52,362 bases of DNA from CAIRDP01 sp037138335 (lineage in GTDB: Bacteria > Bacteroidota > Bacteroidia > Bacteroidales > FEN-979). Below are positions 7,812 to 16,041 of this stretch, in pieces. Each line of letters opens with the position of its first letter. Positions within the stretch are counted from its first letter, which is position 1. Location: positions 1 to 52,362 of the forward strand of contig JBAXIO010000023.1 of NCBI GenBank assembly GCA_037138335.1. The letters run 5' to 3'. The notes under the pieces are model-generated. The model was given only the letters and a program-made list of their open reading frames with translations, made no database searches and was not told where the DNA came from. Made by a program: the position numbers and the translations under genes.

Positions 7812-7924
7812 TTTCCTAACTGAACAATAAAGAACAAAATAAGCAGGACCTCTCGTGAACTGCCTGAACTACTCGAGGTTTTATAAATTATAACTGTTCA
7901 TTATCAACAATTCAATCCGGAAAT
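7812..7924 (+). other. Leader of the CurA/oleate hydratase operon
   Basis: About 110 bases of leader between the -7 element and the first ATG. A short inverted repeat ACCTC (7848-7852) / GAGGT (7875-7879) followed by TTTT is the only structure seen; five base pairs with a 22-base loop is too weak to call an attenuator. No open frame. Confidence 0.35.
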
Positions 7925-8920
7925 ATGAATAAAGTCATCCTTTTAAAGAAAAGGCCTGTTGGCAGGCCTGCTTTAAGCGATTTTGAATTTACCTCCGACT
8001 CTATAGCGGATCCCATGACAGGACATGTTTTATTAAAAACATTATATGTTTCAGTTGATCCGTATTTACGTGGCAGGATGAATGATACCAGATCTTATAT
8101 TCCCCCTTTTGAAATTGGCAAGCCGGTACAATCGGGAATCATTGCACAGGTAATAGATTCCAGGCATCCGGAATTCAGGAAGGAAGATTTTGTTTCGGGG
8201 AACCTTTGCTGGAAAGAATACCAGGTAACCGATGGTAAAGGGTTGATGAAAGTTGACCCAAAAGTTTCTCCGTTATCATCCTACCTCGGGATATTAGGGA
8301 TGACCGGACTGACTGCATACCTGGGCTTAACCGAAATAGGAATTCCAATGGCAGGCGAAACCCTGGTGGTGTCAGGGGCAGCTGGTGCGGTTGGAAGCGT
8401 AGTGGGCCAGGTTGGTAAAATTATGGGATGCAAGGTCGTTGGAATAACAGGTACAGATGAAAAAGCAGAACTGCTTAAATCAAAATTCAAATTTGACCAC
8501 GCGATAAATTATAAAACTTCTGATGACCTGAAGCAGGCAATTCACAATGCATGCCCTGATGGGGTAGATATATATTTTGACAATGTGGGTGGTGAAATCT
8601 CAGATGCTGTATTGTCGAACATCAACAAGCATGCCAGGTTACCTGTTTGCGGCGCCATTTCACAATATAATGACACGAAGATACCCACAGGACCCCGCCT
8701 CCAACCTATCCTTTTAACTAAAAGTGCAACCATGAGGGGATTTATTGTCAATGATTTTTCTGCAAAATTTCCGGCAGCACTGAAACAACTCATTGTCTGG
8801 CTTAAGGAAGGAAAACTTACCTATTCTGAAACCATTATTTACGGGTTTGATAATATTCCTCAAGCATTTATTGACCTTTTTGATGGAATAAATACAGGCA
8901 AAATGATCGTAAAAGTTTAA
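7925..8920 (+). CDS. NADP-dependent oxidoreductase, CurA / leukotriene B4 dehydrogenase type
   Basis: A 331-residue zinc-free medium-chain dehydrogenase/reductase. The start (KRPVGRPALSDFEF), the YVSVDPYLRGRM block and the nucleotide-binding stretch VSGAAGAVGSVVGQVGK (about 156-172) identify the PTGR/CurA branch, which reduces the C=C bond of enones, enals and related lipid-derived products using NADPH. No zinc-ligand cysteine cluster is present. First gene of a four-gene unit with oleate hydratase, VIT1-like transporter and an FMN split-barrel protein. A role in removing reactive lipid products fits the company, but is inference. Confidence 0.92.
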   Translation: MNKVILLKKRPVGRPALSDFEFTSDSIADPMTGHVLLKTLYVSVDPYLRGRMNDTRSYIPPFEIGKPVQSGIIAQVIDSRHPEFRKEDFVSGNLCWKEYQVTDGKGLMKVDPKVSPLSSYLGILGMTGLTAYLGLTEIGIPMAGETLVVSGAAGAVGSVVGQVGKIMGCKVVGITGTDEKAELLKSKFKFDHAINYKTSDDLKQAIHNACPDGVDIYFDNVGGEISDAVLSNINKHARLPVCGAISQYNDTKIPTGPRLQPILLTKSATMRGFIVNDFSAKFPAALKQLIVWLKEGKLTYSETIIYGFDNIPQAFIDLFDGINTGKMIVKV

Positions 8921-8933
8921 AAAGAAGATAATC

Positions 8934-10526
8934 ATGAAATCAACGAAAAACAATAGTCCGAAGGAATCAAGAATTTTTCTGATAGGCAGTGGCATAGCTT
9001 CGCTCGCAAGTGCATTTTATCTTGAAAAAGATGCAGGAGTTCCCGGAGGGAATATCCATATTCTGGAAAAAAGTAAAATATTGGGAGGGGCGCTTGATGG
9101 AGGTGGTGATGCAGTAAACGGATTTGTTGCCAGAGGCGGCAGAATGCATGAATTGCATTATACATGCTATTGGGACTTACTTTCATGCATCCCGTCTTTT
9201 GAGAACCCTGATGTCTCGGTGAGAAATGAATCCTTTGAATTTAACAGAAGGTTTGTTTCCAATGCCCAGGCAAGGCTTTTAAAAGATGGCAAGAAGCTTG
9301 ATGTCTCTTCATTTGGGCTCAATTTGAAACAGCAGGCAGAGTTGCTCAAATTGATGTTTTCTTCTGAAAAGTCGCTTGATGATAAAAGCATCCAGGAGTG
9401 GTTTGACCAGGATTTTTTCAAGACTAATTTCTGGTATATCTGGACCACCATGTTTGCATTTCAGAAATGGAGCAGCCTGGCTGAAATGAGAAGGTATATG
9501 AAGCGATTCGTTCATTTGGTTGACGTACTTCCCAAGCTAGGTGGTATTTTGAGGACCAAATACGATCAATATCATTCTGTTGTAATACCATTGACAAATT
9601 ATCTGAAAGCCAAAGGAGTTCAATTTCAGGTGGAAAAGGAAGTGGTAAACATTGATTTTGACTTGTCGGAAAACAAAAAAACTGCGACCATAATACATCT
9701 GAAAGATAATAATGAAATTGTGCTTGGTAAAAATGATTGTGTTTTCATAACCAATGGCTCACTCACCGAAAGTACTGATAATGGAACCTGGGACAGGCCT
9801 GCTAAATTAAAAGGGATCAAAGAATCGGGTTCCTGGCAATTATGGAAAAATATTGCAGCAAAAAGTCCGGCATTTGGCAATCCCGGTCCCTTCTGCGATA
9901 ACATTGATCTTCAAAAATGGTATTCCTTTACAGCTACAATAAAAGACAATACGTTTCATGATTACATGGAAAATTTTTCAGGCAATGTGGATGGGACCGG
10001 GGGATTGGTTACCATAACTGATTCCAACTGGCTGATGTCATTTGTAATTGCCCGTCAGCCACATTTCCCTAATCAACCCGCTGATGTTAAAATTTTCTGG
10101 GGCTACGGGCTCTATCCCGACAGGAAAGGGAATTTTATAAATAAAACGATGGCAGAATGCACCGGGAAAGAAATGCTGGAGGAATTGTGGTACCACCTCA
10201 AGATCCAGGATTTGATGAGTCCTGTGATGGAAGCTGGTAAAATAAACTGTATCCCTGTCGCGATGCCATTTGTTGATAGTTTGTTTATGAAAAGAAAGAT
10301 TGGAGACAGACCAGCTGTGATTCCAAAAGGGGCAACAAATTTTGCCTTTTTAGGCCAGTTTGCCGAAGCTCCGGCCGATTGCGTATTTACGGTCGAATAT
10401 TCAGTAAGAACAGCTCAGATGGCTGTATACGGTTTGTTTGATACAGGAAAAGAAGTAATGCCTGTTTATGATTCAATACATAATCCGAAGTTCCTGCTTA
10501 AAGCAGTTCAGGCTATCAGTGGCTGA
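8934..10526 (+). CDS. Oleate hydratase (myosin-cross-reactive antigen family)
   Basis: A 530-residue FAD-dependent fatty acid hydratase. The FAD-binding start (IFLIGSGIASLASAFYL), GGALDGGGD, the RGGRMHELHYTCYWDLL block carrying the presumed catalytic Glu, and the C-terminal NFAFLGQFAEAPADCVFTVE segment are family hallmarks. These enzymes add water to the 9,10 double bond of oleate-type acids to give hydroxy fatty acids and protect against free unsaturated acids. It is at the short end of the family (usually about 550-650). It starts 13 bases after CurA with an AAGAAG ribosome-site-like run. With patatin nearby, it may act on fatty acids released from membranes. Confidence 0.92.
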   Translation: MKSTKNNSPKESRIFLIGSGIASLASAFYLEKDAGVPGGNIHILEKSKILGGALDGGGDAVNGFVARGGRMHELHYTCYWDLLSCIPSFENPDVSVRNESFEFNRRFVSNAQARLLKDGKKLDVSSFGLNLKQQAELLKLMFSSEKSLDDKSIQEWFDQDFFKTNFWYIWTTMFAFQKWSSLAEMRRYMKRFVHLVDVLPKLGGILRTKYDQYHSVVIPLTNYLKAKGVQFQVEKEVVNIDFDLSENKKTATIIHLKDNNEIVLGKNDCVFITNGSLTESTDNGTWDRPAKLKGIKESGSWQLWKNIAAKSPAFGNPGPFCDNIDLQKWYSFTATIKDNTFHDYMENFSGNVDGTGGLVTITDSNWLMSFVIARQPHFPNQPADVKIFWGYGLYPDRKGNFINKTMAECTGKEMLEELWYHLKIQDLMSPVMEAGKINCIPVAMPFVDSLFMKRKIGDRPAVIPKGATNFAFLGQFAEAPADCVFTVEYSVRTAQMAVYGLFDTGKEVMPVYDSIHNPKFLLKAVQAISG

Positions 10527-10608
10527 GAGATGAAGTAATGTTCGACCGGGAAATATCTGCATAAATAGTAATGCTTTATTTAAGTACCCCACCCACATTG
10601 AAAAACCC

Positions 10609-11289
10609 ATGAAGGAACAACATAATAAAAACACCACACTGGTAAAGGATATTATCATTGGAATGTCTGACGGCCTTACTGTTCCTTTCGCACTGACAGC
10701 TGGCTTAAGTGGTGTGCTTAACACGAATCATCTTATTATCGTTTCCGGCCTGGCTGAAATAACAGCAGGCTGCATTTCGATGGGTCTTGGGGGCTTCCTG
10801 GCGGGACAATCGGAGGTGGAACATTACGAAACGGAATTACAAAGAGAATACAGTGAAATTGAAAGTGTTCCACTTGTGGAGTTAAAGGAAGTCGAAGACA
10901 TTTTCACAAAAATGGGAGTGGAACAAAAACTAAGCAAAGAGGTAGCCATACAAGTAAGCAAGGACAAGAACCACTGGGTGGACCTGATGATGAAGCTTGA
11001 ATTAATGATGGAAAAGCCTGCAAAAAACAGGGCTGCCATCAGTGCCGGCACCATTGCGGTTTCCTACCTGGTGGGCGGATTCATCCCTCTGTTTCCCTAC
11101 ATCATAACACATTCCAGTACAACAGGTTTTTATGTATCGTGCATCGTTACCATACTGGCATTGATCATTTTTGGATTTTTTAAAAGTAAAATGACAGGAC
11201 GGCCACTTATAAAAGGGACCATCAAAGTGGCAGTTACCGGTATTGTTGCAGCCGCTGCCGCATTTCTTCTGGCAAAAGCTGTCAGCTGA
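10609..11289 (+). CDS. VIT1/CCC1-type transporter
   Basis: A 226-residue membrane protein of the VIT1/CCC1 family: the start DIIIGMSDGLTVPFALTAGL, the SMGLGGFLAGQSEVEHY block and the acidic/methionine-bearing cytoplasmic region (about 75-135; MGVEQKL, MMKLELMM) match the iron/manganese-sequestering members. Five hydrophobic segments are seen (two N-terminal, three C-terminal). The eukaryotic relatives export Fe2+ or Mn2+ from the cytosol; here the metal is not known. It is the third gene of the CurA operon, 82 bases after oleate hydratase, and gives a second possible metal link in this regulon besides the iron permease-like gene. Confidence 0.88.
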   Translation: MKEQHNKNTTLVKDIIIGMSDGLTVPFALTAGLSGVLNTNHLIIVSGLAEITAGCISMGLGGFLAGQSEVEHYETELQREYSEIESVPLVELKEVEDIFTKMGVEQKLSKEVAIQVSKDKNHWVDLMMKLELMMEKPAKNRAAISAGTIAVSYLVGGFIPLFPYIITHSSTTGFYVSCIVTILALIIFGFFKSKMTGRPLIKGTIKVAVTGIVAAAAAFLLAKAVS

Positions 11290-11334
11290 TAAGGATCTAT
11301 TTAGAAAAACAGAAATAATACTAAAATAAATCTT

Positions 11335-11784
11335 ATGCTGGGAATATTAAGCGAAGAACAAATTGTTCAGGTCCTTACGAAAAACGTGATAGGCAGGATA
11401 GGTTGCTATGCCGATGAAAAGATATACGTAGTGCCTGTAGCCTATCTGTATGACGATGGATGTCTTTTGGGTCATACCATCAGAGGGATGAAAACAACAA
11501 TGCTGAAAATGAATCCGGTGTGCTGTTTTGAAGTGGACAGTATGCAGGACATGGGCAACTGGCAAAGTGTGATCGCCTGGGGGAGGTTTGAGGAACTGGA
11601 AGGTGATGAAGCTGAAAGCGCCTTGAAAAAGCTCGTCAGTAAATTAATGCCGCTGATGACCAGCCAAAGCAGTCAGCCCACTCATGGGCTTGATCCTTTA
11701 CATAAGTTGGAAGCTCTTCACTCAAAGGCTACAGTGTACAGAATAAATATCGAGGAAAAGACAGGGAGGTTTGAAAAACGGTAG
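11335..11784 (+). CDS. Pyridoxamine 5'-phosphate oxidase-like FMN split-barrel protein
   Basis: A 149-residue protein of the PNPOx-like split-barrel family, close to the NimA/flavin-nucleotide-binding group: an N-terminal helix (EEQIVQVLTKNVIGRIGCYAD), VVPVAYLYDD, the HTIRGMKTTML flavin-phosphate loop and a WGRFEEL strand. Such proteins bind FMN, F420 or haem and reduce small electrophiles; the substrate is unknown. It ends the CurA operon and is convergent with the acyl-CoA dehydrogenase gene, 71 bases away. Confidence 0.82.
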   Translation: MLGILSEEQIVQVLTKNVIGRIGCYADEKIYVVPVAYLYDDGCLLGHTIRGMKTTMLKMNPVCCFEVDSMQDMGNWQSVIAWGRFEELEGDEAESALKKLVSKLMPLMTSQSSQPTHGLDPLHKLEALHSKATVYRINIEEKTGRFEKR

Positions 11785-11855
11785 ACCATAACCATCAAAC
11801 CACAAATTTTTGTGTATCTCCTGTACCTGAAGAGATGCAACCTATGGATATCCTG

Positions 11856-13559
11856 CTATAGCTTGTAATCGTTTACTTCTTTCGGATGGCAGTTATTGAT
11901 AAAACTGACAGCGGCTACGTTCTCGGCACGGCCTTTACGGATAAAGATATCGGCACTCATGGTATATTCATCGCTGCGGTTTGCATCAAAGAGTAAAAGG
12001 TAACCTATAAGGATGTTGGCTGCCATTTCGACGAGCCGGCGTGAGTGGAAATCGAAATATTCATTGTCGCCGTACTCATTTATCTTTTCTATGGTCCTTG
12101 CATACTGTTCTGTCATTTTTTCGAGCGAACCCCTGAGGTATTCAAGTTCAGGCTTTACAGTTAACCCGGCCCTTTCGCGCATGACAGAAAGATAACCGCC
12201 ATTGCCGACATAACGGATGGCAGCTACAACCTGCAACTGTGAAGTTCCTTCATAAATGGTAGTGATACGGGCATCACGGTATATCCTTTCAATCGGGAAG
12301 TCTTTCATGTAACCTGTACCCCCGAAAATCTGGATGGCATCGTAAGCGATCTGGTTGCAGCACTCGCTCGAATAAAGTTTCAGGAGAGGTGTGAACATGT
12401 CGGCAAGCCTCTGGTAGTATTTGGCCTCCTGCCGTTCTTCAGCCTCGGGTTTGCGATCCCTGAAAGCCACATTGAAGCATTTGTAGAGGTCTACATAACG
12501 TGCTGTTTCGTATAGAAGCGACCGCATCCCGTCGATCTTGACCTTCATGTTGGTGAGCATCTCGTAAACGGCAGGGTACTTGATTATAGATTTCCCGAAC
12601 TGTTCACGCTCTGTTGCATATTTATATGCTTCCCGATAAGCTGCTTCGGCAAGGCCGACCGACTGTGAACCGACACCAAGGCGGGCCGAGTTCATGAGAG
12701 ACATGACGTACTTAATAAGCCCGAGTTTGGTATCGCCTATAAGTTTAGCAGGAGCCTGTCGAAATACCAGTTCGCAGGTTGGGGATCCTTTGATCCCAAG
12801 CTTGTTTTCTATGCGCCTCACAGTTACTGCTTTGTCTTTGCGGTCATAAACGAACAGCGAAAGCCCTCGTGCATCGGTGGTTCCCTCTTCCGAGCGCGCA
12901 AGGACCAGGGAAATGTCGGCATCTCCGTTGGTAATAAATCGTTTTACGCCATCCAGCAACCAGCGGTGCCTTCGAATGTCATAGGTTGCTTTCAACTGTA
13001 CAGCCTGGAGGTCAGAACCTGCATCGGGCTCAGTTAAATCCATGGCTGCTGTGGCACCCTTATTGAAACGAGGCAGGAATTCGGCTTTCAACTCGTCAGA
13101 TGCAAACTCGAGTATGGTTTCTGCACAGTCCTGAAGCCCCCATATATTCGCAAAACCTGCATCGGCGCGTGACACAATTTCACCCGACATAACATAAGGA
13201 ACATGAGGCATATTCAGCCCATCATATTCTCGGGGAAGGGTAAATCCAACCAACCCGGCCTTTACCAGTGCATCATGGTTTTGCTGGGTACCATGGGCAT
13301 ATCTCACTTCGTTATTAACCAGCTTCGGGCCATCCTTGTCGACTGATTCTGCATTCGGGCTAATGATTTCACCGCTGATCTCGCCTATGATCTCCATGAT
13401 TTTGTCGTAGCTGTCGATGGCATCTTCATAATCGAGCGGGGCAAAATCGTGTTTGTCTTTCTGGGTGTAATCTGACTCTTTCAGTTTCACTATCCTGGCC
13501 ATCAGGGGATGGGTCAGGTGAAACTTAAGATGGGGATTGTCGGTATAGAAATTTTCCAT
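11856..13559 (-). CDS. Acyl-CoA dehydrogenase, long Bacteroidetes type
   Basis: A 567-residue acyl-CoA dehydrogenase. Visible family blocks: MDLTEPDAGSDLQAV (FAD/substrate region, near 175), KRFITNGD, FGGTGYMKDFPIERIYRDA, and TTIYEGTSQLQ where the Glu in YEGT is the expected catalytic base (near 443). It is longer than the usual 380-400 residues because of an N-terminal extension and a helical C-terminal domain (about 460-567), as in the long ACAD group. It oxidises an acyl-CoA and passes electrons to the ETF encoded directly upstream (EtfA stop only eight bases away). Chain-length preference cannot be told. Confidence 0.93.
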   Translation of the reverse strand: MENFYTDNPHLKFHLTHPLMARIVKLKESDYTQKDKHDFAPLDYEDAIDSYDKIMEIIGEISGEIISPNAESVDKDGPKLVNNEVRYAHGTQQNHDALVKAGLVGFTLPREYDGLNMPHVPYVMSGEIVSRADAGFANIWGLQDCAETILEFASDELKAEFLPRFNKGATAAMDLTEPDAGSDLQAVQLKATYDIRRHRWLLDGVKRFITNGDADISLVLARSEEGTTDARGLSLFVYDRKDKAVTVRRIENKLGIKGSPTCELVFRQAPAKLIGDTKLGLIKYVMSLMNSARLGVGSQSVGLAEAAYREAYKYATEREQFGKSIIKYPAVYEMLTNMKVKIDGMRSLLYETARYVDLYKCFNVAFRDRKPEAEERQEAKYYQRLADMFTPLLKLYSSECCNQIAYDAIQIFGGTGYMKDFPIERIYRDARITTIYEGTSQLQVVAAIRYVGNGGYLSVMRERAGLTVKPELEYLRGSLEKMTEQYARTIEKINEYGDNEYFDFHSRRLVEMAANILIGYLLLFDANRSDEYTMSADIFIRKGRAENVAAVSFINNCHPKEVNDYKL

Positions 13560-13567
13560 AACGTTTT

Positions 13568-14590
13568 TTACTTCGAATTTTTCTTGTAATATTTGATCAT
13601 CTTTGGAATTACATCGGCTACATTACCTGTGATGGTGAAATCGGCGATATGGTTGATAGGGGCATTGATATCGGTATTGATTGAAATGATCTGGGCCGAC
13701 TGGTCCATACCTGCGCGGTGCTGCACAGCTCCTGAAATGCCGCATGCAATATAGAGTTTTGGCCTGACGGTGACTCCCGTTTGCCCTACCTGGCGCTCGT
13801 GTTCCACAAACCCGGCATCCACGGCTGCACGCGATGCGCCCACCTGTGCACCCAGGACTTCAGCCAAGTCGAAAAGCAGCTGGAAATTCTCCTTCGACCC
13901 TACCCCGTAACCCCCGGCTATAACTACCTGTGCATTTTTAATGTCTATCCTGCTTTTCTCGAGGTGGCGCTCTATGATGGTAACAGCGAAATCCTCGTCC
14001 TTCAGTATGCTCCTGGCATCAATTTTATTGAGTTTCCCTTTATATTTCAGCGAGCAGACCTCTTTCTTCATCACGCCCTCGCGAACGGTGGCCATCTGGG
14101 GCCTTGTTTCGGGGTTGATGATCGTGGCAATAATGTTTCCTCCAAAGGCCGGCCTGATCTGGTAAAGAAGGTTCCTGTAATCAGTCTGGGTCTTATTTTC
14201 GAAATGGTCACCGATTTCCAGGCTGGTACAGTCGGCCGTCAGTCCGCAGCGTAGTGCCGATGCCACCCTCGGAGCGAGGTCGCGGCCAATGCTTGTAGCT
14301 CCGAAAAGCACTATCTCCGGCTGTTCTTTTTTAAAGAGTTCAATAATGATGCTTGTGTGAGGAAGGGTGGTGTAAGGGAATAATTTTTCATCGTCGGCAT
14401 AATGGATGACATCAACGCCAAACGGGTACAACAGGGCCTCCGGTTTGATAACCTTGTGCCCTATGACAACGGCCTCGAGTTTAATATTAAGATCGTCGGC
14501 CAGTTTTCTGCCCTTCGACAGCAGCTCAAGGCTAACATCGGCAATGGACCGTTCTTCTGTTACCTCGCAATAAACAAATATATTGTTCAC
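13568..14590 (-). CDS. etfA: Electron transfer flavoprotein subunit alpha
   Basis: A 340-residue EtfA. The FAD-binding C-terminal domain shows GASRAAVDAGF, RQVGQTGVTVRPKLYIACG and SGAVQHRAGM, ending with the ADFTITGNVADVIP region. It forms a heterodimer with EtfB (32 bases upstream) and takes electrons from the acyl-CoA dehydrogenase downstream. The three genes form one minus-strand operon in the order etfB-etfA-ACAD. An ETF:quinone oxidoreductase is not in the window. Confidence 0.96.
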   Translation of the reverse strand: MNNIFVYCEVTEERSIADVSLELLSKGRKLADDLNIKLEAVVIGHKVIKPEALLYPFGVDVIHYADDEKLFPYTTLPHTSIIIELFKKEQPEIVLFGATSIGRDLAPRVASALRCGLTADCTSLEIGDHFENKTQTDYRNLLYQIRPAFGGNIIATIINPETRPQMATVREGVMKKEVCSLKYKGKLNKIDARSILKDEDFAVTIIERHLEKSRIDIKNAQVVIAGGYGVGSKENFQLLFDLAEVLGAQVGASRAAVDAGFVEHERQVGQTGVTVRPKLYIACGISGAVQHRAGMDQSAQIISINTDINAPINHIADFTITGNVADVIPKMIKYYKKNSK

Positions 14591-14622
14591 GGAATTCTGA
14601 TTTACTGTATTAATTTGTTTTA

Positions 14623-15495
14623 CTACCCGATGATGTGGCTGCTGATAAGCGTTTGCATCAGTTTCTCGATATCCTTATCGGAATTGCTGAGAATTTTCGA
14701 TTCCTTGTGCTGGAATACGACATTTTCGATTTTTTTCACCTTTGTAGGCGAGCCCGACAGTCCGAGGTTTTGGGTATCGGCTTTCAGGTCATCGGCCGAC
14801 CATTCCTCGATAAGCAGGTAAGGCCGTTCGTTATAGAGTTCAGTGTAATCCTTGGTTTCATTCTGCAGCTCGGTCACGGTGCGGGCGTGCTTGTATTTCA
14901 TCAGCAGCTTGCCTATACGCTGTCGGCAGGGGGGTGCTGAACTATGTACCGTGATGAGGGCCGGAAGTGTCGAGTTCACTACCTCCACTCCCCTTTCAAG
15001 CCTGCGCTTGACGATGATCTTCTTTGCATCGAGCGAGAGGATCTCTTCGGCATAGGTTATCTGGGGGATGCCGAGTTTTTCGGCTGTCTGCGGACCAACC
15101 TGTGCCGTATCTCCATCGATAGCCTGACGCCCGGATATAACCAGATGGTAGGGGGCTAATTTCTTTACCGCAAGGGATAGAGCATAAGAAGTGGCCAGTG
15201 TATCTGATCCGGCAAACTTCCTGTCGGTGATAAGGAAGCCCCGATCAGCCCCACGGTACATGGCTTCGCGAATGATCTCAGCGGCACGGGTGGGTCCCAT
15301 GGTCAGCAGGATCACTTCAGCGTAGGGAATCTTGTCCTTGATGCCAAGTGCCTGTTCCAGGGCGTGAAGATCTTCGGGGTTAAAAATGGCAGGCAGCGCT
15401 GCCCTGTTTACAGTGCCATCGGCTTTCATGGCATCCTTGCCAACATTCCTTGTGTCGGGCACCTGTTTGGCAAGAACTATAATTCTGAATCTCAT
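14623..15495 (-). CDS. etfB: Electron transfer flavoprotein subunit beta
   Basis: A 290-residue EtfB with the typical start (RIIVLAKQVPDTRNVGKDAM), NPEDLHALEQAL, the SGRQAIDGDTAQVGPQTAE nucleotide-binding block and KRRLERGVEVV. It is some 30-40 residues longer than common EtfB, mainly at the C-terminus. First gene of the ETF/acyl-CoA dehydrogenase operon; a Bacteroidetes-type promoter lies 66-95 bases upstream. Confidence 0.95.
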   Translation of the reverse strand: MRFRIIVLAKQVPDTRNVGKDAMKADGTVNRAALPAIFNPEDLHALEQALGIKDKIPYAEVILLTMGPTRAAEIIREAMYRGADRGFLITDRKFAGSDTLATSYALSLAVKKLAPYHLVISGRQAIDGDTAQVGPQTAEKLGIPQITYAEEILSLDAKKIIVKRRLERGVEVVNSTLPALITVHSSAPPCRQRIGKLLMKYKHARTVTELQNETKDYTELYNERPYLLIEEWSADDLKADTQNLGLSGSPTKVKKIENVVFQHKESKILSNSDKDIEKLMQTLISSHIIG

Positions 15496-15560
15496 AAATA
15501 ATAAACCAGGTTACAATTGGGTACGCTTATATTCTGTTTTCTGACATAAGATCAGGGGCG

Positions 15561-15590
15561 CAAAAATACAATTTTATTATAAACAACCAA
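15561..15590 (-). promoter_or_regulatory. Promoter of the etfB operon
   Basis: On the minus strand TTG (15590-15588), 19 bases, then TATTTTTG (15568-15561), an exact fit to the Bacteroidetes TTG-N19-TAnnTTTG form. It leaves a leader of about 60 bases before etfB. Confidence 0.6.
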
Positions 15591-15699
15591 GAAAAACAAT
15601 CACAACAATCTCAACGTCAATATCTTAAATATATTATAAGTAACATATCTGACTATGTTTAAGTAATAATATCCTGACGATGGGACAAGCGACAGCTTC

Positions 15700-15902
15700 C
15701 TAATGATATGAAAAGAAAAGCACCGGTGGTATTAATAACAGGCATCCAGGGATCAGGAAGATAACCGATAACGGGATCATGAACCTTACCCATTTATCAT
15801 ACGGGATCTTTCCAATAGCCAGGACTCCCATGGTTACACCACTTGTGGGGAAATATTGGTAAACAAGCCATCACCCAGCTGGAATGCGAGGACGGCCGTT
15901 TG
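15700..15902 (-). pseudogene. Frameshifted C-terminal remnant of a YfcC-family transporter
   Basis: Reading the minus strand from 15902, QTAVLAFQLGDGLFTNI is followed, after one extra base near 15854, by PTSGVTMGVLAIGKIPYDKW and a hydrophobic tail ending at TAG (15702-15700). This is the conserved end of the YfcC/AitC-type permease family (members carry C4-dicarboxylates, short-chain fatty acids or basic amino acids). The rest of the gene (about 400 residues) is missing; sequence beyond 15902 is unrelated. It is the only recognisable content of the 15496-16041 gap apart from two promoters and a 21-codon open frame (15926-15991) of no known family. Confidence 0.7.
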
Positions 15903-15974
15903 AAGGAAAGAGAAACACAATATAAATGTCATGGAAAAACTATGGCGAGGTCAAAGATAATTTACGCGAAAAAA

Positions 15975-16007
15975 TTGACCAATTAAAATAAATGTTTATT
16001 ATCTTTG
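15975..16007 (+). promoter_or_regulatory. Promoter of the T9SS-sorted protein gene
   Basis: TTG (15975-15977), 22 bases, then TATCTTTG (16000-16007), a full match to TAnnTTTG with a spacer slightly longer than usual. The coding start is at 16042. Confidence 0.55.
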
Positions 16008-16041
16008 AATAATCGGAAGTCAAACTTAAACCTTAAAAAGT

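Noticed and set aside
7848..7879. Hairpin in the CurA leader as an attenuator
   Set aside because: Only five base pairs with a 22-base loop; not convincing.
10535..10572. Two GTAAT cores before the VIT1-like gene
   Set aside because: They are 33 bp apart and no TTTG element follows, so they do not fit the regulon geometry.
15926..15991. 21-codon open frame (MSWKNYGEVKDNLREKIDQ start)
   Set aside because: Too short and unlike known families; it also lies within the promoter region of the next gene. Could be real but cannot be supported.
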